Position numbers and translations under genes: made by a program. A stretch of DNA of 64,000 bases. It comes from Halomonas sp. KG2. GTDB lineage: Bacteria; Pseudomonadota; Gammaproteobacteria; Pseudomonadales; Halomonadaceae. The stretch is taken from the NCBI GenBank assembly GCA_030440445.1, contig CP098528.1, forward strand, positions 2,356,001 through 2,420,000, read 5' to 3'. Position 1 is the stretch's first letter; each line of letters opens with the position of its first letter. Shown one piece after another: positions 35,056 through 44,984 of the stretch. The notes below the pieces were generated by a model. It was not told the DNA's origin. It made no database searches and saw nothing but the letters and a program-made list of their open reading frames with translations.

Positions 35056-36318
35056 TCAAGCGGCGAACTGATTGATGGGGTAGTAGTGATACGCCTCCCC
35101 TTCTGCCACATCGATTTCGGGGTTAATCATTAAATAACCATCAGCTTGGCTAGCCGCACCAAGCATATGCGAGCCCTGTCCGCCCGCTAACTGCGCCAAG
35201 GGACTCCCCTGTGACCAATCCAACACTACCCGTAATAGCTCGCAGCGCCCTTTGGGCCCACGCTGAGAGAAGCCCGCTGTTACTGGAAAACACTGTAGCG
35301 AAGCTAAGTGTCGACCCTGCATAGCATGAATAAACGGCAGCGCCAGCAGTTGCCAGCCCACCAGGGAGGCCACGGGATTACCCGGCAGCGCCAATAAAGG
35401 TGTGCAAGTGGAAGGCTCCGCGCCTAGATAACCGAACGCGAAGGGCTTTCCGGGTTTCATCGCAACACCATGAAAATGTAGCCCACCGCGTTGCTCGATC
35501 ACCGGACGAACGTGATCCTCCTCGCCTACCGAAACGCCACCGGTGCATATCACCACATCTGCAATGGTTTGTGCGTGCTCAAAGGCCTGGTGCAATGACT
35601 GCGGCGAATCAGCGATGACACCCAGATCCACTACATCGCACTGCGCTTGTGCGAGCAGTACGTTAAGCATGGCGCGATTGCTGTCGTATACTTGTCCGGG
35701 AGATCGCACCGTGCCTGGGGCAATCAGCTCATCGCCGGTTGAGAGCAATGCCACCCGTAGGCGCCGCTTGACGGCAACGATATTGATCCCGTGGCTTGCC
35801 AGAAGCGCAATCGACGCTGCGTCAAGAAACTTACCCGCAGCGAGTAGCGGGGTTCCCATGCGGGTCTCCTCGCCTTGACGGCGAATATTAGCGCCTAGCA
35901 CCAAGCTACCATCGAGGTGTATATGCCCGCGCTTTTCGAGGGTTACCCGCTCTTGAGGCACCACAATATCCGCCCCTATGGGTACCGGCGCGCCGGTAAA
36001 AATACGCGCGCAGCCCCCTTCGGGTAGCAGCATGACACCTGCGCCAGCTGGCACGCGCTGGAGAATGGGTAGGCCTGCACCGCGAGGTGCCGCTTGGTAA
36101 TCAGCCAGACACAGCGCGTAACCATCCATAGCGCTATTGTCCACACCTGGCATATCGATAGGTGCCACTACCGTTTCTGCCAGCACTCGCCCCGCCGACT
36201 GTTCAAGGGAGACATTTTCTACGCCATTAATCGGCGTGGCTGCGTCGATAACTCGTTGGCGTGCATCAAATAAGCCTAACAACCCGGGCGTGACTATGTC
36301 TGCGCATTGACAGTTCAT
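35056..36318 (-). CDS. moeA: Molybdopterin molybdenumtransferase MoeA
   Basis: A 420-residue enzyme that inserts molybdate into adenylylated molybdopterin. Seen: PGVDNSAMDGYAL, IFTGAPVPIGADIVVPQE, RVALLSTGDELIAPG, VYDSNRAMLNVLL and VCTGGVSVGEEDHV, the MoaB/Mog-like core motifs. The ATG of MNCQCADI overlaps the moaB stop by four bases and has GGAG upstream, better than an earlier in-frame start. Normal length. Confidence 0.93.
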   Translation of the reverse strand: MNCQCADIVTPGLLGLFDARQRVIDAATPINGVENVSLEQSAGRVLAETVVAPIDMPGVDNSAMDGYALCLADYQAAPRGAGLPILQRVPAGAGVMLLPEGGCARIFTGAPVPIGADIVVPQERVTLEKRGHIHLDGSLVLGANIRRQGEETRMGTPLLAAGKFLDAASIALLASHGINIVAVKRRLRVALLSTGDELIAPGTVRSPGQVYDSNRAMLNVLLAQAQCDVVDLGVIADSPQSLHQAFEHAQTIADVVICTGGVSVGEEDHVRPVIEQRGGLHFHGVAMKPGKPFAFGYLGAEPSTCTPLLALPGNPVASLVGWQLLALPFIHAMQGRHLASLQCFPVTAGFSQRGPKGRCELLRVVLDWSQGSPLAQLAGGQGSHMLGAASQADGYLMINPEIDVAEGEAYHYYPINQFAA

Positions 36319-36893
36319 AAGCACTCCGAAACATGAGAGGTTGTTTCTACTTGACGTCCGCTACAGGCAGGAGCAGAAGGCAACACCATTGCTACAAAGT
36401 TGCAGGGCCGCGTGCGGGAGTCCAGTTGCAATGAGATGATTTTTTCCCACGCCAATTCACATGCTTTGGGCGAACCGGGCATCGCAAACAACAGTGTCTG
36501 GTTGGCAACCCCCGCCACCGCCCGAGATTGAATAGCCGACGTGCCAATCGTTTGCAGAGAGTAGTAGCGAAACAGCTCGCCATACCCCTCAATTGCTTTG
36601 TCAAAAAGAGGAACTAGCGCCTCAGGTGTGGTATCGCGAGCAGTGAAGCCCGTACCGCCATTCACCAGGATCGTCTGAATTTCGTTACGCGCAATCCATT
36701 CCGACACCACAGCGCGAACCTGATAGATATCATCAGGCACGATGCGCCGCTCCATTAGGTTATGGCCGCTTTCAATAAGATGCGCGGCGAGTAAGTCACC
36801 ACTGCCATCTTGATCGAATCCACGCGTATCGGAAACGGTTAACACCGCGATGCCAAGCGGAATGAAAAGAGCATCTACAGGAACATGGGACAT
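36315..36893 (-). CDS. moaB: Molybdenum cofactor biosynthesis protein MoaB
   Basis: A 192-residue MoaB/Mog-fold protein: GIAVLTVSDTRGFDQDGSGDLLAAHL, ILVNGGTGFTARDTTPEALVPLFDKAIEGYGELFRYYS, IGTSAIQSRAVAGVANQTLLFAMPGSPKACELAWEKII. It likely adenylylates molybdopterin for MoeA. It is about 20 residues longer than the usual protein because of a C-terminal extension of no known function. Its stop overlaps the moeA start. Confidence 0.9.
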   Translation of the reverse strand: MSHVPVDALFIPLGIAVLTVSDTRGFDQDGSGDLLAAHLIESGHNLMERRIVPDDIYQVRAVVSEWIARNEIQTILVNGGTGFTARDTTPEALVPLFDKAIEGYGELFRYYSLQTIGTSAIQSRAVAGVANQTLLFAMPGSPKACELAWEKIISLQLDSRTRPCNFVAMVLPSAPACSGRQVETTSHVSECL

Positions 36894-36928
36894 CAAGCCT
36901 CTCCTATTAGCTTTTCTATTGCTTCAAG

Positions 36929-37750
36929 CTATTGCATCAAGCTGCCGCCAGCATCGTCATCCAGAACAATTCCCTCGACGCCTATTTCGCTCTCTAACAT
37001 CAGCAAATAGTGACGCAGCGCACGTCGAGTTGCCTGTTCCCGTAGGCTATGGCGCACCCGGTCAATCACTTGATCGAAAGGTAACGCCCGGCCTTCTTTT
37101 CGTTCGTCAATACTGACCACGTGCCAGCCATAGCGGGACGCCAAGGGACGCTCATGGAGGCCTGGGGGCAGGTGCTGCAAAGCGCGGTCCAACTCTGGAA
37201 CGGTTTGCCCCGACACTAGCCAACCCAAATCACCATCCAGCTCTTTTGAAGGGCACGCGGAGTGGTGTTGAGCAAATTCGGCAAACCGTTCGGGTATCTG
37301 ATTAAGCTGTTCGAGTAGCTTTTCGCCAAGCTGGTAAGCGTCGTCGCGCCCCAGGGAGTCATCGGGTGCGGCCGCAAGCAGAATATGCCGAACGCGTAAC
37401 TGCACCGGTTCGCTGAAGCGCTCGCGGTGGGTGTCAAAAAAGCGCTGGCAATCTGCGTCCCCCGGTTCGGGCACCTCAAGCTCCTGTTCGAGCAAGGCAG
37501 CAATCGCCGCATCTTCCTGTGCCTGGCTAACGTCCTGTGTCGATAGTAGGCCCAGGACGCTAGCACGCTGGCGAAGCAGCTCTCTGACCACCAACGCACG
37601 GGCGGCCTGAAGCTGGGCCTCTTCCGCCGTTTCGGCGGGGTGATACTGCATTTCCAACGCAATCGTTGCTTCATCGATAGGGGTGTCGCCGACACGTACC
37701 GGAGGCGCAGCAACGCCCCCAGGTAACTGTTCGATATCAATCATCTGCAT
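36929..37750 (-). CDS. Parvulin-type peptidyl-prolyl isomerase (NifM-like)
   Basis: A 273-residue cytoplasmic protein: a helical N-terminus, then a PpiC/parvulin domain at about residues 115-225 (LRVRHILLAA, FAEFAQHHSACPSKELDGDLGWLVSGQTVPELDRAL, YGWHVVSIDERKEGRALPF). Such genes follow narI in many nar clusters and may help NarGHI mature; the NifM resemblance is general. No signal peptide, so it acts in the cytoplasm, unlike PpiD or SurA. Confidence 0.8.
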   Translation of the reverse strand: MQMIDIEQLPGGVAAPPVRVGDTPIDEATIALEMQYHPAETAEEAQLQAARALVVRELLRQRASVLGLLSTQDVSQAQEDAAIAALLEQELEVPEPGDADCQRFFDTHRERFSEPVQLRVRHILLAAAPDDSLGRDDAYQLGEKLLEQLNQIPERFAEFAQHHSACPSKELDGDLGWLVSGQTVPELDRALQHLPPGLHERPLASRYGWHVVSIDERKEGRALPFDQVIDRVRHSLREQATRRALRHYLLMLESEIGVEGIVLDDDAGGSLMQ

Positions 37751-37790
37751 GTTATTTCTCCTCTAGGCCTGGCCGAGCACTAGCTAGTTT

Positions 37791-38483
37791 TTAGCTGCGG
37801 CGGCGGACAAGCTGATAACGCCGGGTCACATAGCCAAACGGCGCGCTCCACACATGCACCAAGCGGGTAAAGGGGAACAACAGGATGATGGTTAAGCCGA
37901 TAAAGATATGCAGTTTGTAGATCCACGACACTTCCTGCATGTAATCCGCCGCACCGCCGCTGAAGAACACAATCGACTGCGCCCAGCTGGAGAGCGTTAG
38001 CATCATCTCGCCGTCCATATGGCCCAACGAGAAGATGATGGTCACCATACCTAGGCACGCCTGTAAGACGATCAAGCCCAGGATCAAGGTATCCATCATG
38101 CTCGACGACGCCTTTACGCGCGGGTTGGCCAGACGACGATAGAGCAACATGGCGCCGCCCACCACGCACATGGCACCGGCAATACCGCCCACCACGATAG
38201 CCACTAGCTGTTTAGTACCGGCGTGCAGGAACGGCTCATAAACCCAGTGCGGTGTGAGCATGCCCACCAGATGGCCAAAGAAAATCACGATAATACCGAT
38301 ATGAAACAAGTTGCTGGCCAGGCGCATATGCTTTGAAGAGAGCATCTGGCTAGAACCGGTCTTCCAGGTGTACTGACCATGATCAAAACGGAGCAGGCTG
38401 CCAAGCAGAAACACCGTGCCAGCCAGATAGGGGTAGTAACCGTAGATCAGGTGGGTTAAGTAATGCGCAATCGCGTCATACAT
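37791..38483 (-). CDS. narI: Respiratory nitrate reductase, gamma subunit NarI
   Basis: A 230-residue membrane cytochrome b with five helices that passes electrons from quinol to NarH. Seen: the start MYDAIAHYLTHLIYGYYPYLAGTVFLLGSLLRFDHGQYTW, histidines in FHIGIIVIFFGHLVGM and LHIFIGLTIILLFPFTRLVH that fit the two-heme ligands, and the cytoplasmic basic tail. AGGAG precedes the chosen ATG; an earlier in-frame start would extend into narJ. Confidence 0.93.
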   Translation of the reverse strand: MYDAIAHYLTHLIYGYYPYLAGTVFLLGSLLRFDHGQYTWKTGSSQMLSSKHMRLASNLFHIGIIVIFFGHLVGMLTPHWVYEPFLHAGTKQLVAIVVGGIAGAMCVVGGAMLLYRRLANPRVKASSSMMDTLILGLIVLQACLGMVTIIFSLGHMDGEMMLTLSSWAQSIVFFSGGAADYMQEVSWIYKLHIFIGLTIILLFPFTRLVHVWSAPFGYVTRRYQLVRRRS

Positions 38484-38496
38484 GGTGATTCTCCTA

Positions 38497-39309
38497 TTAA
38501 CGATCGACGGAAGGAGCGGAAGAGGCATTTAAAGACGGAGCAGGCATAATGCGTACCGGCTGGCTCTGAACGGTGTGTTTGCGCTCAGCCAAGCGGCGAC
38601 CTTCAGCAGACTGCAGCGCACAGTCTTCGTCAGAGGTCGCTGAGAAACGCACCGCTTCTTCTTCCCATACGGCGTCCAAGGCTTCGGGGGTGTTGTCCGG
38701 CGCTTCTTTTTTGACCTGGGGCCGATGCTCCTCAACATCTCCTTCGGCGCCGATTAACGCCAATAGTGACAGTGGCACCAGGGCGTGATCCGCTCCCCGC
38801 TCCTCCAGCCGTGCCGTCAGCAGCGCTAGAATATGGCGTATTTCGCCCAGCCAGCGGCCTATCTCGGCTTCGTCGCACATTGAAAGGTATTCAAGAAATA
38901 CCGGTAGATGATCGGGCAGTTCACGGGCATACAGCTCAAAGCCGGCCGCGCTGTACTCAGCCATAAGATCCACCATGGCCTGACCACGGTCACGTGATTC
39001 ACCGTGAACGTGCTCAAATAGCAGCAGCGACGTAGCCCGCCCCTTATCGAACATGGCGACGTACTCGGCCTGCAGCTCAAGCAGGTCGCCCTCTTGGAGA
39101 CGCTGACACCACTCCATTAGCGACGACTTGAGAGCCGCCCCAAGGCGGCGCTCGGCATTGAGAATTTCGATGAGCTCGCCGCTGGCATCCTGCAGTTCCT
39201 CTATCGGGTAATCGAGCAGGCGGGCCAGTACGCGTAGGCTACGCATCCCCTGTGGCGGTTCGAACGTCGACTCTACCGGGGTCGGCGATTGGGTAGCGGC
39301 TTCAGTCAT
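38497..39309 (-). CDS. narJ: Nitrate reductase assembly chaperone NarJ
   Basis: A 270-residue TorD/NarJ-type chaperone needed to insert the Mo cofactor into NarG before membrane docking. Core: LRVLARLLDYPIEELQDASGELIEIL, LLLFEHVHGESRDRGQAMVDLMAEYSAAGFEL, ELPDHLPVFLEYLSM. The C-terminal 60 residues (after about 205) are a low-complexity, charged extension not needed by the family. The chosen ATG overlaps narH by eight bases. Confidence 0.92.
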   Translation of the reverse strand: MTEAATQSPTPVESTFEPPQGMRSLRVLARLLDYPIEELQDASGELIEILNAERRLGAALKSSLMEWCQRLQEGDLLELQAEYVAMFDKGRATSLLLFEHVHGESRDRGQAMVDLMAEYSAAGFELYARELPDHLPVFLEYLSMCDEAEIGRWLGEIRHILALLTARLEERGADHALVPLSLLALIGAEGDVEEHRPQVKKEAPDNTPEALDAVWEEEAVRFSATSDEDCALQSAEGRRLAERKHTVQSQPVRIMPAPSLNASSAPSVDR

Positions 39310-40864
39310 GACGAGACTCCTCAAGTTGTGGCTGCGGGTCGAAGACCTCTACCGGTTTCACCAACATGCTGGTCTGCTTACGGCCATTGAACAGGTTGGG
39401 CTGGCTCTCACCGTGGCAACCATCACCAAAGGTAAAACCGCATCCTCCGCGCTCAGGGAAGGCTTCGGTGGCCATTTCCCGATGGCTGGTGGGGATCACA
39501 AAACGATCCTCGTAGTTGGCAATGGCCAGGTAGCGGTACATCTCCTCTACTTGAGCCACGCTCAGCCCCACGGCATCGAGCACGTCGGCGTTGGGGGCTC
39601 CATCCACGTGCTTGCCGCGCATGTAGACACGCATCGCCATTAAGCGCTTGAGTGCCAATACCACGGGCTCCTCTTCGCCTGCGGTCAACAGGTTAGCCAG
39701 GTACTTCACCGGGATACGCAGTGATTCGATCTTGGGCAGGATGCCGTCAAACTCCACATGCCCCGCCTCAGCGGCGGACTGAATCGGCGACAGCGGCGGC
39801 ACGTACCACACCATCGGCAGCGTGCGGTATTCCGGGTGCAGCGGCAGTGCCAGCCCCCAGTCGATAGCCATCTTGTAGACCGGTGAGGCCTGGGCGGCCT
39901 TGATGACGTTATCCTGGATGCCATCTCGCTTGGCCTGGGCAATCACTTCCGGATCGTTGGGATCTAGGAAAATCTCGCACTGGCGGTGGTAGAGGTCACG
40001 CTCATCCGGGGAGCTTGCCACTTCCTCGATACGATCAGCGTCATACAGCAGTACACCGAGATAGCGAATGCGGCCCACACAGGTCTCGGAGCAGATGGTC
40101 GGCTGACCGGCCTCGATACGTGGGTAACAGAAGATACACTTCTCGGACTTACCGCTTTTCCAGTTGTAGTAGATCTTCTTGTAGGGACAGCCGGAGATAC
40201 ACATCCGCCAGCCACGGCACTTATCCTGGTCGATTAGAACGATGCCGTCCTCTTCCCGCTTGTAGATAGCACCACTGGGGCAGGACGCCACACAGGTAGG
40301 GTTCAAGCAGTGTTCGCACAGGCGCGGCAGATACATCATGAAGGTGTTTTCGAACTGGCCGTAAATATCGGCCTGCACCTTGTCGAAGTTGGCGTCTTTG
40401 CGCCGCTTGGCGAACTCGGTGCCAAGAATCTCTTCCCAGTTGGGGCCCCATTCGATCTTTTTCATACGCTGACCGGAAATCAGCGAGCGAGGGCGCGCTA
40501 CCGGCTGGTGCTCGCCGATCTTAGCGGTATGCAAGTGTTGGTAGTCGAACGTGAACGGCTCATAGTAGTCATCCATTTCGGGCAGGTCGGGATTGGCGAA
40601 GATATTCGCCAGCACCCGCCATTTGCCACCAATACGCGGCTCAATCCGACCGTCGTTACGGCGCATCCAACCGCCCTTCCACTTGGCCTGGTTCTCCCAC
40701 TCCTTGGGATAGCCGATACCGGGCTTGGTCTCGACATTGTTGAACCAGGCGTACTCCATACCTTCGCGACTGGTCCAGACATTTTTGCAGGTCACCGAAC
40801 AGGTGTGGCAACCGATACACTTATCAAGGTTGAGAACCATGCCTACCTGGGAACGAATCTTCAT
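39302..40864 (-). CDS. narH: Respiratory nitrate reductase, beta subunit NarH
   Basis: A 520-residue iron-sulfur protein that wires NarI to NarG. Four Cys clusters are visible: CIGCHTCSVTCKNVW, CEHCLNPTCVASCPSGAIY, CRGWRMCISGCPYKK (Trp in place of one Cys, as in typical NarH) and CIFCYPRIEAGQPTICSETC. Full length. Its start overlaps the narG stop by four bases. Confidence 0.97.
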   Translation of the reverse strand: MKIRSQVGMVLNLDKCIGCHTCSVTCKNVWTSREGMEYAWFNNVETKPGIGYPKEWENQAKWKGGWMRRNDGRIEPRIGGKWRVLANIFANPDLPEMDDYYEPFTFDYQHLHTAKIGEHQPVARPRSLISGQRMKKIEWGPNWEEILGTEFAKRRKDANFDKVQADIYGQFENTFMMYLPRLCEHCLNPTCVASCPSGAIYKREEDGIVLIDQDKCRGWRMCISGCPYKKIYYNWKSGKSEKCIFCYPRIEAGQPTICSETCVGRIRYLGVLLYDADRIEEVASSPDERDLYHRQCEIFLDPNDPEVIAQAKRDGIQDNVIKAAQASPVYKMAIDWGLALPLHPEYRTLPMVWYVPPLSPIQSAAEAGHVEFDGILPKIESLRIPVKYLANLLTAGEEEPVVLALKRLMAMRVYMRGKHVDGAPNADVLDAVGLSVAQVEEMYRYLAIANYEDRFVIPTSHREMATEAFPERGGCGFTFGDGCHGESQPNLFNGRKQTSMLVKPVEVFDPQPQLEESRHD

Positions 40865-43800
40865 TTCACGGCCTCCCTAGTACTGTTCTTAAGAGCCACG
40901 TTCTCCTGAACACTGTCATTGCCTTCACCATCCAGCCAGTCAACGTGTTTCATCTTGCGCACTAACACGAACTCATCGCGATTTGAGCCGACGGTGCCGT
41001 AATAATTAAAACTGTAAGAGAGCTGCGCGTAGCCGCCGATCATATGGGTTGGCTTGGGGCAGACACGGGTGACCGAGTTGTGAATACCGCCCCGCGTGCC
41101 GGTGACCTCAGAGCCAGGGACGTTCACGTTGCGCTCCTGGGCGTGGTACATCATCACCATGCCCGCCTTGACCCGCTGGCTGACCACTGCCCGCGCGGCA
41201 ATCGAGCCGTTGGCGTTGTAGACCTCGATCCAGTCGTTGTCCTCAATCTCGATCTCTGCCGCGTCCGCCTCGGAGAGCCACACCACCGGGCCGCCTCGGT
41301 TGAGCGTCAACATCAGCAGGTTGTCCGAGTAAGTGGAGTGGATGCCCCACTTCTGGTGCGGCGTGAGGAAGTTCAGCGCCTTGCTCTTGAAGCCGTTGTC
41401 GGCGGGAAGCTGGAAGCCTTTGGCTGCCTTGGTATCGATGGGCGGACGATAGACCAGCAGGCTTTCGCCGAACGCGCGCATCCAGGCATGATCCTGATAG
41501 AACTGCTGACGACCACTCACGGTGCGCCACGGAATCAGCTCGTGAACGTTGGTGTAACCGGCGTTATAGGAGACATGCTCATCCTCCAGGCCAGACCAGG
41601 TCGGGCTGGAGATAATCTTGCGCGGCTGAGCGACGATATCGCGGAAGCGAATTTTTTCTTCATGCTTGGGCCTCGCCAGATGGGTGTGGTCACGCCCGGT
41701 AATTTTGGAGAGTGCATCCCAGGCTTTTACTGCCACGGCGCCGTTGGTTTCCGGTGCCAAAGTCAGAATCATCTCGGCGGCATCGATAGCGCTGTCGATC
41801 AACGGGCGCCCTTTATGCGGGCCATTCAACTTGCGATGGTTGAGTTTGCCCAGCAGCTCGACTTCCGCATCGGTGTTCCAAGCGATGCCCTTGCCGCCGT
41901 TACCGATGCTTTCCAGCAGCGGCCCTACAGAGGTGAAGCGCTCATAGGTTTCGGGATAGTTGCGCTTGACCTCAATCAGCGACGGCATGGTCTTGCCGGG
42001 AATCGGCGCGCATTCACCCTTCTTCCAATCCATCACCGCCGGCTGGGCCAATTCTCCTGGCGAGTCGTGCTGCATCGGCAGCGTGACCAGGTCGGTCTCT
42101 TCGCCCAGGTGACCGACACACACCTTGGAGAATGCTTTGGCAATACCCTTATAAATATCCCAGTCACTGCGCGATTCCCAAGCCGGGTCGGTGGCGGCAG
42201 TCAAGGGGTGAATAAAGGGGTGCATGTCAGAAGTGTTAAGGTCGTCCTTCTCATACCAGGTTGCCGTAGGCAGCACGATATCCGAGTAGAGGCAAGTGGT
42301 GGACATGCGGAAATCCAGCGTCACCAGCAGGTCGAGCTTGCCTTCCGGCGCCTCATCACGCCATACCACTTCTTCGGGCTTCTGGCCGCCGAAATCGCCC
42401 AGGTCTTTACCCTGAATACCGTGGCGAGTACCCAGCAGGTACTTGAGCATGTACTCATGGCCCTTACCGGAGCTGCCCAGCAGATTGGAGCGCCAGATGA
42501 ACATATTGCGCGGGAAGTTCTCTGGCGCGTCCGGGTCTTCCGCGGCAAAGCGCAGTTCACCGCTCTTGAGCTGCTGAACGGCATAATCGGCTGTCGACAT
42601 ACCCGCGGCTTCGGCTTTTTTCGCTAGGAGCAGCGGGTTAGTGTCCAGTTGAGGCGCTGACGGCAGCCAACCCATACGCTCAGCGCGCACGTTAAAGTCG
42701 ATCAGGCTGCCGGGGTAATCCTCGGCCTTGGCCAGCGGTGAAAGAATTTCTTTAATCTCAAGCTTCTCGTAGCGCCACTGAGAGGAGTGACTATAGAAGA
42801 AGGAAGTAGAGTTCATGTGGCGCGGCGGGCGCTGCCAGTCGAGGCCAAAAGCCAAAGGCGTCCAGCCAGTCTGCGGACGCAGTTTTTCCTGGCCAACATA
42901 GTGGGCCCAGCCGCCACCGCTTTGACCGATACAGCCGCACATGACCAGCATGTTGATCAGGCCGCGGTAGTTCATATCCATGTGGTACCAGTGGTTCATA
43001 CCGGCACCCACGATGATCATGCTACGGCCGTTGGTTTTATGGGCGTTGTCGGCAAATTCACGGGCAATGCGGGTGCACTGCTCTGCTGGGACACCGGTGA
43101 TTCTCTCCTGCCACGCCGGGGTATAGGGGCGAATCTGATCAAACGAAGTCGCGCCATCATCTTCGCCGTCGCCGACAAAGCCACGGTCGATACCGTAGTT
43201 GGCACACATCAGATCAAAAACGGTGACCGCCAGCATGTCGCTGCCATCGGCTCTCTTAAGCCGTTTGGCAGGCAAATTGTGGAACAGTAGGTCGTCAGCC
43301 GCGCCGACACCGGCCCCTTTGACGTGCTCAAAGTGCTCGTGCTCGATACCACCGAAGTAAGGGAACACCACGCGAGCGACGCTATCGTGGTGGTTGGCCA
43401 AACTGAGTAACGGCTTGATGTCAGTGCCTTCAGCGTCCAGTGACTCCAGGTTCCACTTGCCCACTTCATCGCCAGTTTCGCCCCAGCGGAAGCCGATGGA
43501 ACCGCGAGGCACCACCAACTGGTCACGGATTTCGTCCCAGGCGACGGTTTTCCACTCAGGGTTGTTTTCCTGGCCCAGGGCAGCATCAAAATCACTGGCT
43601 CGCAGTTGGCGACCCGGTGCGAAGCTGCCATCTTCACGCGCTTCCAGTTCCACCAGGAACGGCATGTCGGTATAGCGGCGCACATAGTCCGTGAAGTAAG
43701 CACTCGGGTTATCGAGGTGAAACTCTTTGAGAATGACGTGGCCCATGGCCATCGCCAGAGCAGCATCGGTGCCCTGCTTGGCGGACAACCATTCATCGGT

Positions 43801-44673
43801 GAGTTTGGAAACCTCGGCATAATCCGGGGTGATCGAAACTGTCTTGGTGCCCTTGTAACGTACTTCGGTAAAGAAGTGGGCGTCCGGGGTACGCGTTTGG
43901 GGCACGTTGGAGCCCCAGGCAATAATGTAGCCGGAGTTGTACCAGTCAGCGGATTCAGGTACGTCGGTCTGTTCGCCCCAGGTCATTGGCGAGGCCGGCG
44001 GCAAATCACAATACCAGTCGTAGAAGCTCATGCAGACGCCGCCAATCAGCGACAGGTAGCGGCTACCCGCGGCGTAACTAACCATCGACATGGCGGGAAT
44101 CGGCGAAAAGCCAATGATCCGGTCGGGGCCGTACTGCTTGGCGGTGTAAACGTTAGAGGCAGCGACTAACTCGTTAAGCTCGTCCCAGTTACCGCGAACG
44201 AAGCCGCCCATGCCGCGAGCACGCTTGTACTGTTTGGTTTTGGCGGAGTCTTCAACAATAGACGCCCAGGCGTCGACCGGGTCTGGGTTATCCCTTAGCG
44301 CTTCGCGCCATAGCGCCAGCAGCGGTTTGCGCACTAATGGATACTTCAGGCGGTTGGCGCTGTACAGATACCAGGAGTAGCTGGCACCACGGGGGCAGCC
44401 ACGCGGTTCATGATTAGGCAGGTCGGGACGGGTACGGGGGTAATCTGTCTGCTGGGTTTCCCAGGTAACTAAACCGTTCTTAACGTAGATCTTCCAGCTA
44501 CAGGAGCCGGTGCAGTTCACCCCGTGGGTGCTACGCACTACCTTGTCGTGTTGCCAGCGGGCACGATAGCTATCTTCCCACTGGCGTGATTCACTGCGTA
44601 GTTCACCGTGTTCGTTGGCAAAAGGCTCGCGGGACTTGCGAAAGAAATTCAGCCGATCTATGAAGTGACTCAT
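40861..44673 (-). CDS. narG: Respiratory nitrate reductase, alpha subunit NarG
   Basis: The 1270-residue catalytic subunit that reduces nitrate to nitrite at a bis-MGD molybdenum site on the cytoplasmic face. Seen: WQHDKVVRSTHGVNCTGSCSWKIYVKNGLVTWE (His/Cys ligands of the FS0 cluster), PNHEPRGCPRGASYSWYLYSANRLKYPLVR, and the Asp of YNSGYIIAWGSNVPQTRTPDAHF near the Mo site. C-terminal quinoid and cofactor segments are intact. First gene of the nine-gene run. Confidence 0.97.
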   Translation of the reverse strand: MSHFIDRLNFFRKSREPFANEHGELRSESRQWEDSYRARWQHDKVVRSTHGVNCTGSCSWKIYVKNGLVTWETQQTDYPRTRPDLPNHEPRGCPRGASYSWYLYSANRLKYPLVRKPLLALWREALRDNPDPVDAWASIVEDSAKTKQYKRARGMGGFVRGNWDELNELVAASNVYTAKQYGPDRIIGFSPIPAMSMVSYAAGSRYLSLIGGVCMSFYDWYCDLPPASPMTWGEQTDVPESADWYNSGYIIAWGSNVPQTRTPDAHFFTEVRYKGTKTVSITPDYAEVSKLTDEWLSAKQGTDAALAMAMGHVILKEFHLDNPSAYFTDYVRRYTDMPFLVELEAREDGSFAPGRQLRASDFDAALGQENNPEWKTVAWDEIRDQLVVPRGSIGFRWGETGDEVGKWNLESLDAEGTDIKPLLSLANHHDSVARVVFPYFGGIEHEHFEHVKGAGVGAADDLLFHNLPAKRLKRADGSDMLAVTVFDLMCANYGIDRGFVGDGEDDGATSFDQIRPYTPAWQERITGVPAEQCTRIAREFADNAHKTNGRSMIIVGAGMNHWYHMDMNYRGLINMLVMCGCIGQSGGGWAHYVGQEKLRPQTGWTPLAFGLDWQRPPRHMNSTSFFYSHSSQWRYEKLEIKEILSPLAKAEDYPGSLIDFNVRAERMGWLPSAPQLDTNPLLLAKKAEAAGMSTADYAVQQLKSGELRFAAEDPDAPENFPRNMFIWRSNLLGSSGKGHEYMLKYLLGTRHGIQGKDLGDFGGQKPEEVVWRDEAPEGKLDLLVTLDFRMSTTCLYSDIVLPTATWYEKDDLNTSDMHPFIHPLTAATDPAWESRSDWDIYKGIAKAFSKVCVGHLGEETDLVTLPMQHDSPGELAQPAVMDWKKGECAPIPGKTMPSLIEVKRNYPETYERFTSVGPLLESIGNGGKGIAWNTDAEVELLGKLNHRKLNGPHKGRPLIDSAIDAAEMILTLAPETNGAVAVKAWDALSKITGRDHTHLARPKHEEKIRFRDIVAQPRKIISSPTWSGLEDEHVSYNAGYTNVHELIPWRTVSGRQQFYQDHAWMRAFGESLLVYRPPIDTKAAKGFQLPADNGFKSKALNFLTPHQKWGIHSTYSDNLLMLTLNRGGPVVWLSEADAAEIEIEDNDWIEVYNANGSIAARAVVSQRVKAGMVMMYHAQERNVNVPGSEVTGTRGGIHNSVTRVCPKPTHMIGGYAQLSYSFNYYGTVGSNRDEFVLVRKMKHVDWLDGEGNDSVQENVALKNSTREAVK

Positions 44674-44779
44674 GGTCGATCTCCAGGCTCCTCGGAAATT
44701 TGCGTACCCGCCAGGCGGGCTCCATGGAGTGGATTCTGCGTGATCGACAAGCGAATTACTGCGTGATTACCTCCATATA

Positions 44780-44812
44780 CACCCTATCTACCCCCAAGGT
44801 GATAGAGCGGCC
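44780..44812. promoter_or_regulatory. Possible NarL-type sites between narG and nsrR
   Basis: The 44674-44984 divergent gap holds several near-matches to the NarL heptamer TACYNMT (TACCTCC, TACACCC, TACCCCC) and a near-palindrome CTATC-N9-12-GATAG. None is perfect. No gene is convincing in this gap. Nitrate control of narG fits the narXL genes nearby. Confidence 0.4.
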
Positions 44813-44984
44813 AACGTAAAGGAATAGACGGTTGGCACTGTTAAAATTAAACCGTGCTTGAATGCTTGCTGTAGCGGAGTGGAATATGCTCGCAGGCCTT
44901 CAACTACGTTTACATTGCAACTCACTGAACATTCATACAACATGCTTTTTATAGCTGGATTACTCTCGGAGCAAAACACACTCC

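Noticed and set aside
41044..42627. 527-codon + strand ORF inside narG
   Set aside because: Antisense to a fully conserved NarG frame; long antisense ORFs are expected from codon bias.
44674..44984. FNR (TTGAT-N4-ATCAA) site upstream of narG
   Set aside because: Checked by eye on both strands; no match close enough to the consensus to report.
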